NCBI GenBank assembly: GCA_002423675.1
Contig: DINM01000055.1
Coordinates: 1,909 to 9,799 of the forward strand
Source of the DNA: Verrucomicrobia bacterium UBA5540
GTDB lineage: Bacteria > Verrucomicrobiota > Kiritimatiellia > Kiritimatiellales > Tichowtungiaceae
Reading direction: 5' to 3'
DNA length: 7,891 nt
Shown here: positions 6,249-7,891 of the stretch, in pieces
Layout of the letters: every line of letters begins with the position of its first letter
Position numbering within the stretch: the first letter of the stretch is position 1
Made by a program: the position numbers and the translations under genes
Notes under the pieces: generated by a model
The model's database searches: none
Told to the model about the DNA's origin: nothing
Seen by the model: only the letters and a program-made list of their open reading frames with translations

Positions 6249-7830
6249 CTAACAGACTCCCTTGAATTTCCATCGGGCGGATCATGCTTTCAATATACGC
6301 GATCTCCTTGTCCGTAATGCCGTATTTCTTATAAAGCATCGCATCAGTCCAGTCGCAATCCCATGCCTGCATCGGAACCCAAGTGTATGTAGAGTGCGTT
6401 GCATGCTGAGTGATTTTTCTTAATGAGACAAGAAAACGGAAAAGCTTGGTCGCATAATACGACTGGATACTCTTGGCCTCATCAACAGAACCAACATAAA
6501 AGAACAAAAAGGACTGGGTGCATACTGATGGAGAGGGAGCAATTTGCGATTTGCCCAGAATAGGATGCGGCACACCGTCGCCGCCATTGTAAGCCTGAGG
6601 CACAAGAACTTTCCATGTATCAATCAGATGTTCACTCTTAGTCACGGCCTGCCGCGCTATGTAGCCAACATCACGTTTCATTTTTCGAATGTAGTAGAGT
6701 GGCAAATCCCCCTCGCGTTCCTTTTTGTGAAAACCGTCAAAGTTCGATGTCCAGCCAAATTCCTTGTCGCGGGCAAGGATAGTGTTGATTGATGGCTCCC
6801 TGTGCTTCTGCACTTTCCGAAGGATTGTCATCGCTTGTGAATCTCGAACAAACACATCGTATTCACCAAGGTTTCGCGCTATAGGGCCAACAGTTTCACC
6901 ACCACGAACAGTCGTCACAGCACAGTCGCCGTTATGCTCCGCATCCCAAAGGAAATAGCAGATTCCGGCCTTTACTTCGACCCCTGGGAATACGTCGGCG
7001 GCTGCCGGATAATCTACAAGCTCACACAACCGTCTGTCTTCAAGCATTGTCTGACGAAACTCGGTGAGTCCAAGGCCGGAAGCCATCCAGCGAGAAGGTA
7101 TGATCATAGAAAGGAAACGCGGCTCAAGCTTTTTTGCCTGCTCAACAAAGCGCTGATAAATCGGCACGTCACGAGTTCCCCCATCCGAACCAAGCTGATA
7201 CGGCGGGTTTCCAATGATTACGTCGAACTGCATATTTTCTTCTCCAAACAACTCGGCAATCCGAGTCTTGATGTCGTCGGTGTGAATCAGCGCGTAGGCG
7301 TGCGTTTCCAACTTTTTGCCACGATCATAGGTCGCCTGATTGGCACCGCAAAACTTGCACCTACCCTTTTCCCAAGTGTGCTCCAGCCGCTCAAACCAAA
7401 CATTGCCGGCCTCATCTTCGAAGTCGCTTGCGATGGAGTGCTCGCCGTTGGCGTGCTTCGAGCAATAGAGACTCCGCCGCGCCAGCAGGCTGGTTATTTG
7501 CGTGATGGCGATGCCGTACACCTGCTTCGTCAAAATATGGGCGACCCGTTTTCCAAGGTCTGGAATTTCTTTTTCCAACCCTTGGACAAGGCGGCGGGTA
7601 ATCTCGCGAGGGAACACGCCCGACTTCGTAAACGGATCGAGAAACTTTACCGAAGAGTCCGCCCAGATATTCGCTCCGTCGTTATCGGCGGCCCACGCTT
7701 CGGCCAGCGTATCCATCATGCGGTTCGCAAACTCCGGCGGCGTGAAAACCTCGTCGTTGGAGAGGTTGGCGATGCACGTCAGAATATCCGGATTGCGGTT
7801 GCGCAACGTAAAACTGGCCTGATTGATCAT
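6241..7830 (-). CDS. Eco57I-like N6-adenine DNA methyltransferase (restriction-modification)
   Basis: This 529-residue protein is a predicted S-adenosylmethionine-dependent adenine methyltransferase that would mark host DNA. Visible motifs are VFTPPEFANRMMD (residues 28-40, motif X-like region), LDPFTKSGVF (64-73, motif I, SAM binding, a variant of the usual DPxxGSG) and NPPY (208-211, catalytic motif IV of the gamma-type amino-methyltransferases). A CSKH at 123-126 and CKFC at 158-161 may form a small zinc site inserted between motifs I and IV. The rest, roughly 240-529, should hold the target-recognition region. The gene starts after a good AGGAG and its end overlaps the helicase start by eight bases, so the two are surely co-translated. 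The family call is firm. The recognition sequence cannot be read from sequence. Its partner makes a stand-alone housekeeping methylase unlikely. Confidence 0.9.
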   Translation of the reverse strand: MINQASFTLRNRNPDILTCIANLSNDEVFTPPEFANRMMDTLAEAWAADNDGANIWADSSVKFLDPFTKSGVFPREITRRLVQGLEKEIPDLGKRVAHILTKQVYGIAITQITSLLARRSLYCSKHANGEHSIASDFEDEAGNVWFERLEHTWEKGRCKFCGANQATYDRGKKLETHAYALIHTDDIKTRIAELFGEENMQFDVIIGNPPYQLGSDGGTRDVPIYQRFVEQAKKLEPRFLSMIIPSRWMASGLGLTEFRQTMLEDRRLCELVDYPAAADVFPGVEVKAGICYFLWDAEHNGDCAVTTVRGGETVGPIARNLGEYDVFVRDSQAMTILRKVQKHREPSINTILARDKEFGWTSNFDGFHKKEREGDLPLYYIRKMKRDVGYIARQAVTKSEHLIDTWKVLVPQAYNGGDGVPHPILGKSQIAPSPSVCTQSFLFFYVGSVDEAKSIQSYYATKLFRFLVSLRKITQHATHSTYTWVPMQAWDCDWTDAMLYKKYGITDKEIAYIESMIRPMEIQGSLLDD

Positions 7831-7891
7831 GCGTTCTCCTTTGCGCCCGCTGCGGCCAGTTCGCCTATCGTCATCGGCGGATAGGTCTTGG
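7827..7891 (-). CDS. C-terminal end of an unidentified upstream gene (partial)
   Basis: An open frame enters from the right edge of the window and ends at a TGA at 7829-7827. Its visible last residues read KTYPPMTIGELAAAGAKENA. The stop codon overlaps the start codon of the methyltransferase as ATGA, the classic arrangement for translational coupling, and the methyltransferase's ribosome binding site lies inside this frame. These facts suggest a real gene in the same operon as the restriction-modification pair. Twenty residues are too few to assign a family. It could also be a chance open frame, since no start is visible in the window other than an internal ATG. Confidence 0.5.
   Translation of the reverse strand, partial: KTYPPMTIGELAAAGAKENA
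7836..7840 (-). promoter_or_regulatory. Ribosome binding site of the methyltransferase gene
   Basis: AGGAG lies five bases upstream of the ATG at 7830-7828. It supports this start over any later methionine. Confidence 0.7.

Noticed and set aside
6934..7884. Plus-strand open frame of 316 codons opposite the methyltransferase
   Set aside because: It lies wholly antisense to a gene with clear catalytic motifs. Its translation is rich in arginine and shows no recognisable domain, so it is a shadow frame.
1..7891. Prophage, integrative element or insertion sequence
   Set aside because: No integrase, transposase, phage structural gene, terminal repeat pair or tRNA is visible, even though XRE/ImmA pairs also occur in mobile elements.

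Overview
The window is about 7.9 kb of tightly packed bacterial DNA. Every gene I can support lies on the minus strand, so transcription runs from high to low coordinates. No rRNA, tRNA, CRISPR array, transposase or integrase is visible. Composition looks moderate in GC (not calculated) and no gene identifies a genus, so the host stays open: a bacterium, probably a defence or accessory island. The left part of the island (the last gene and its partner) looks more AT-rich by eye than the helicase gene, which hints at a mosaic.

Region 1 (7891-3705) holds the last 20 codons of an unknown gene. An Eco57I-like adenine DNA methyltransferase (7830-6241) follows, then an 847-residue protein that joins a GIY-YIG/T5orf172-type nuclease domain to a superfamily 2 helicase (6248-3705). 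The junctions are ATGA and ATGACTAA overlaps. This looks like a two-gene restriction-modification pair: one subunit marks self DNA, the other pumps and probably cuts unmodified DNA.

Region 2 (3704-3604) is a 101-base control region. It carries a sigma-70-like promoter with an extended -10. Over its -35 and -10 lie two 21-base palindromes of identical design, TGTGGT-N9-ACCACA, exactly 24 bases apart.

Region 3 (3603-29) is a four-gene operon: an XRE-family repressor, an ImmA/IrrE-type zinc metallopeptidase with HELGH, a helical protein of unknown function that begins Met-Gly-His-Ser, and a 601-residue QueC-like PP-loop enzyme with an N-terminal extension and a C-terminal helix-turn-helix. The first two genes resemble the CapH/CapP switch of CBASS, where a peptidase destroys the repressor on DNA damage. 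The last two resemble the QatB/QatC and type IV CBASS arrangement, where a QueC-like enzyme acts on a protein partner and not on tRNA. No queuosine pathway gene (QueD, QueE, QueF, TGT) is present.

My main proposal is that region 3 is an inducible anti-phage module that I do not recognise by name: a damage-sensing repressor/peptidase pair controlling a QueC-like protein-modifying enzyme and its Met-Gly substrate protein, next to a restriction-modification pair. The domain calls are read from motifs; the system-level interpretation is inference.
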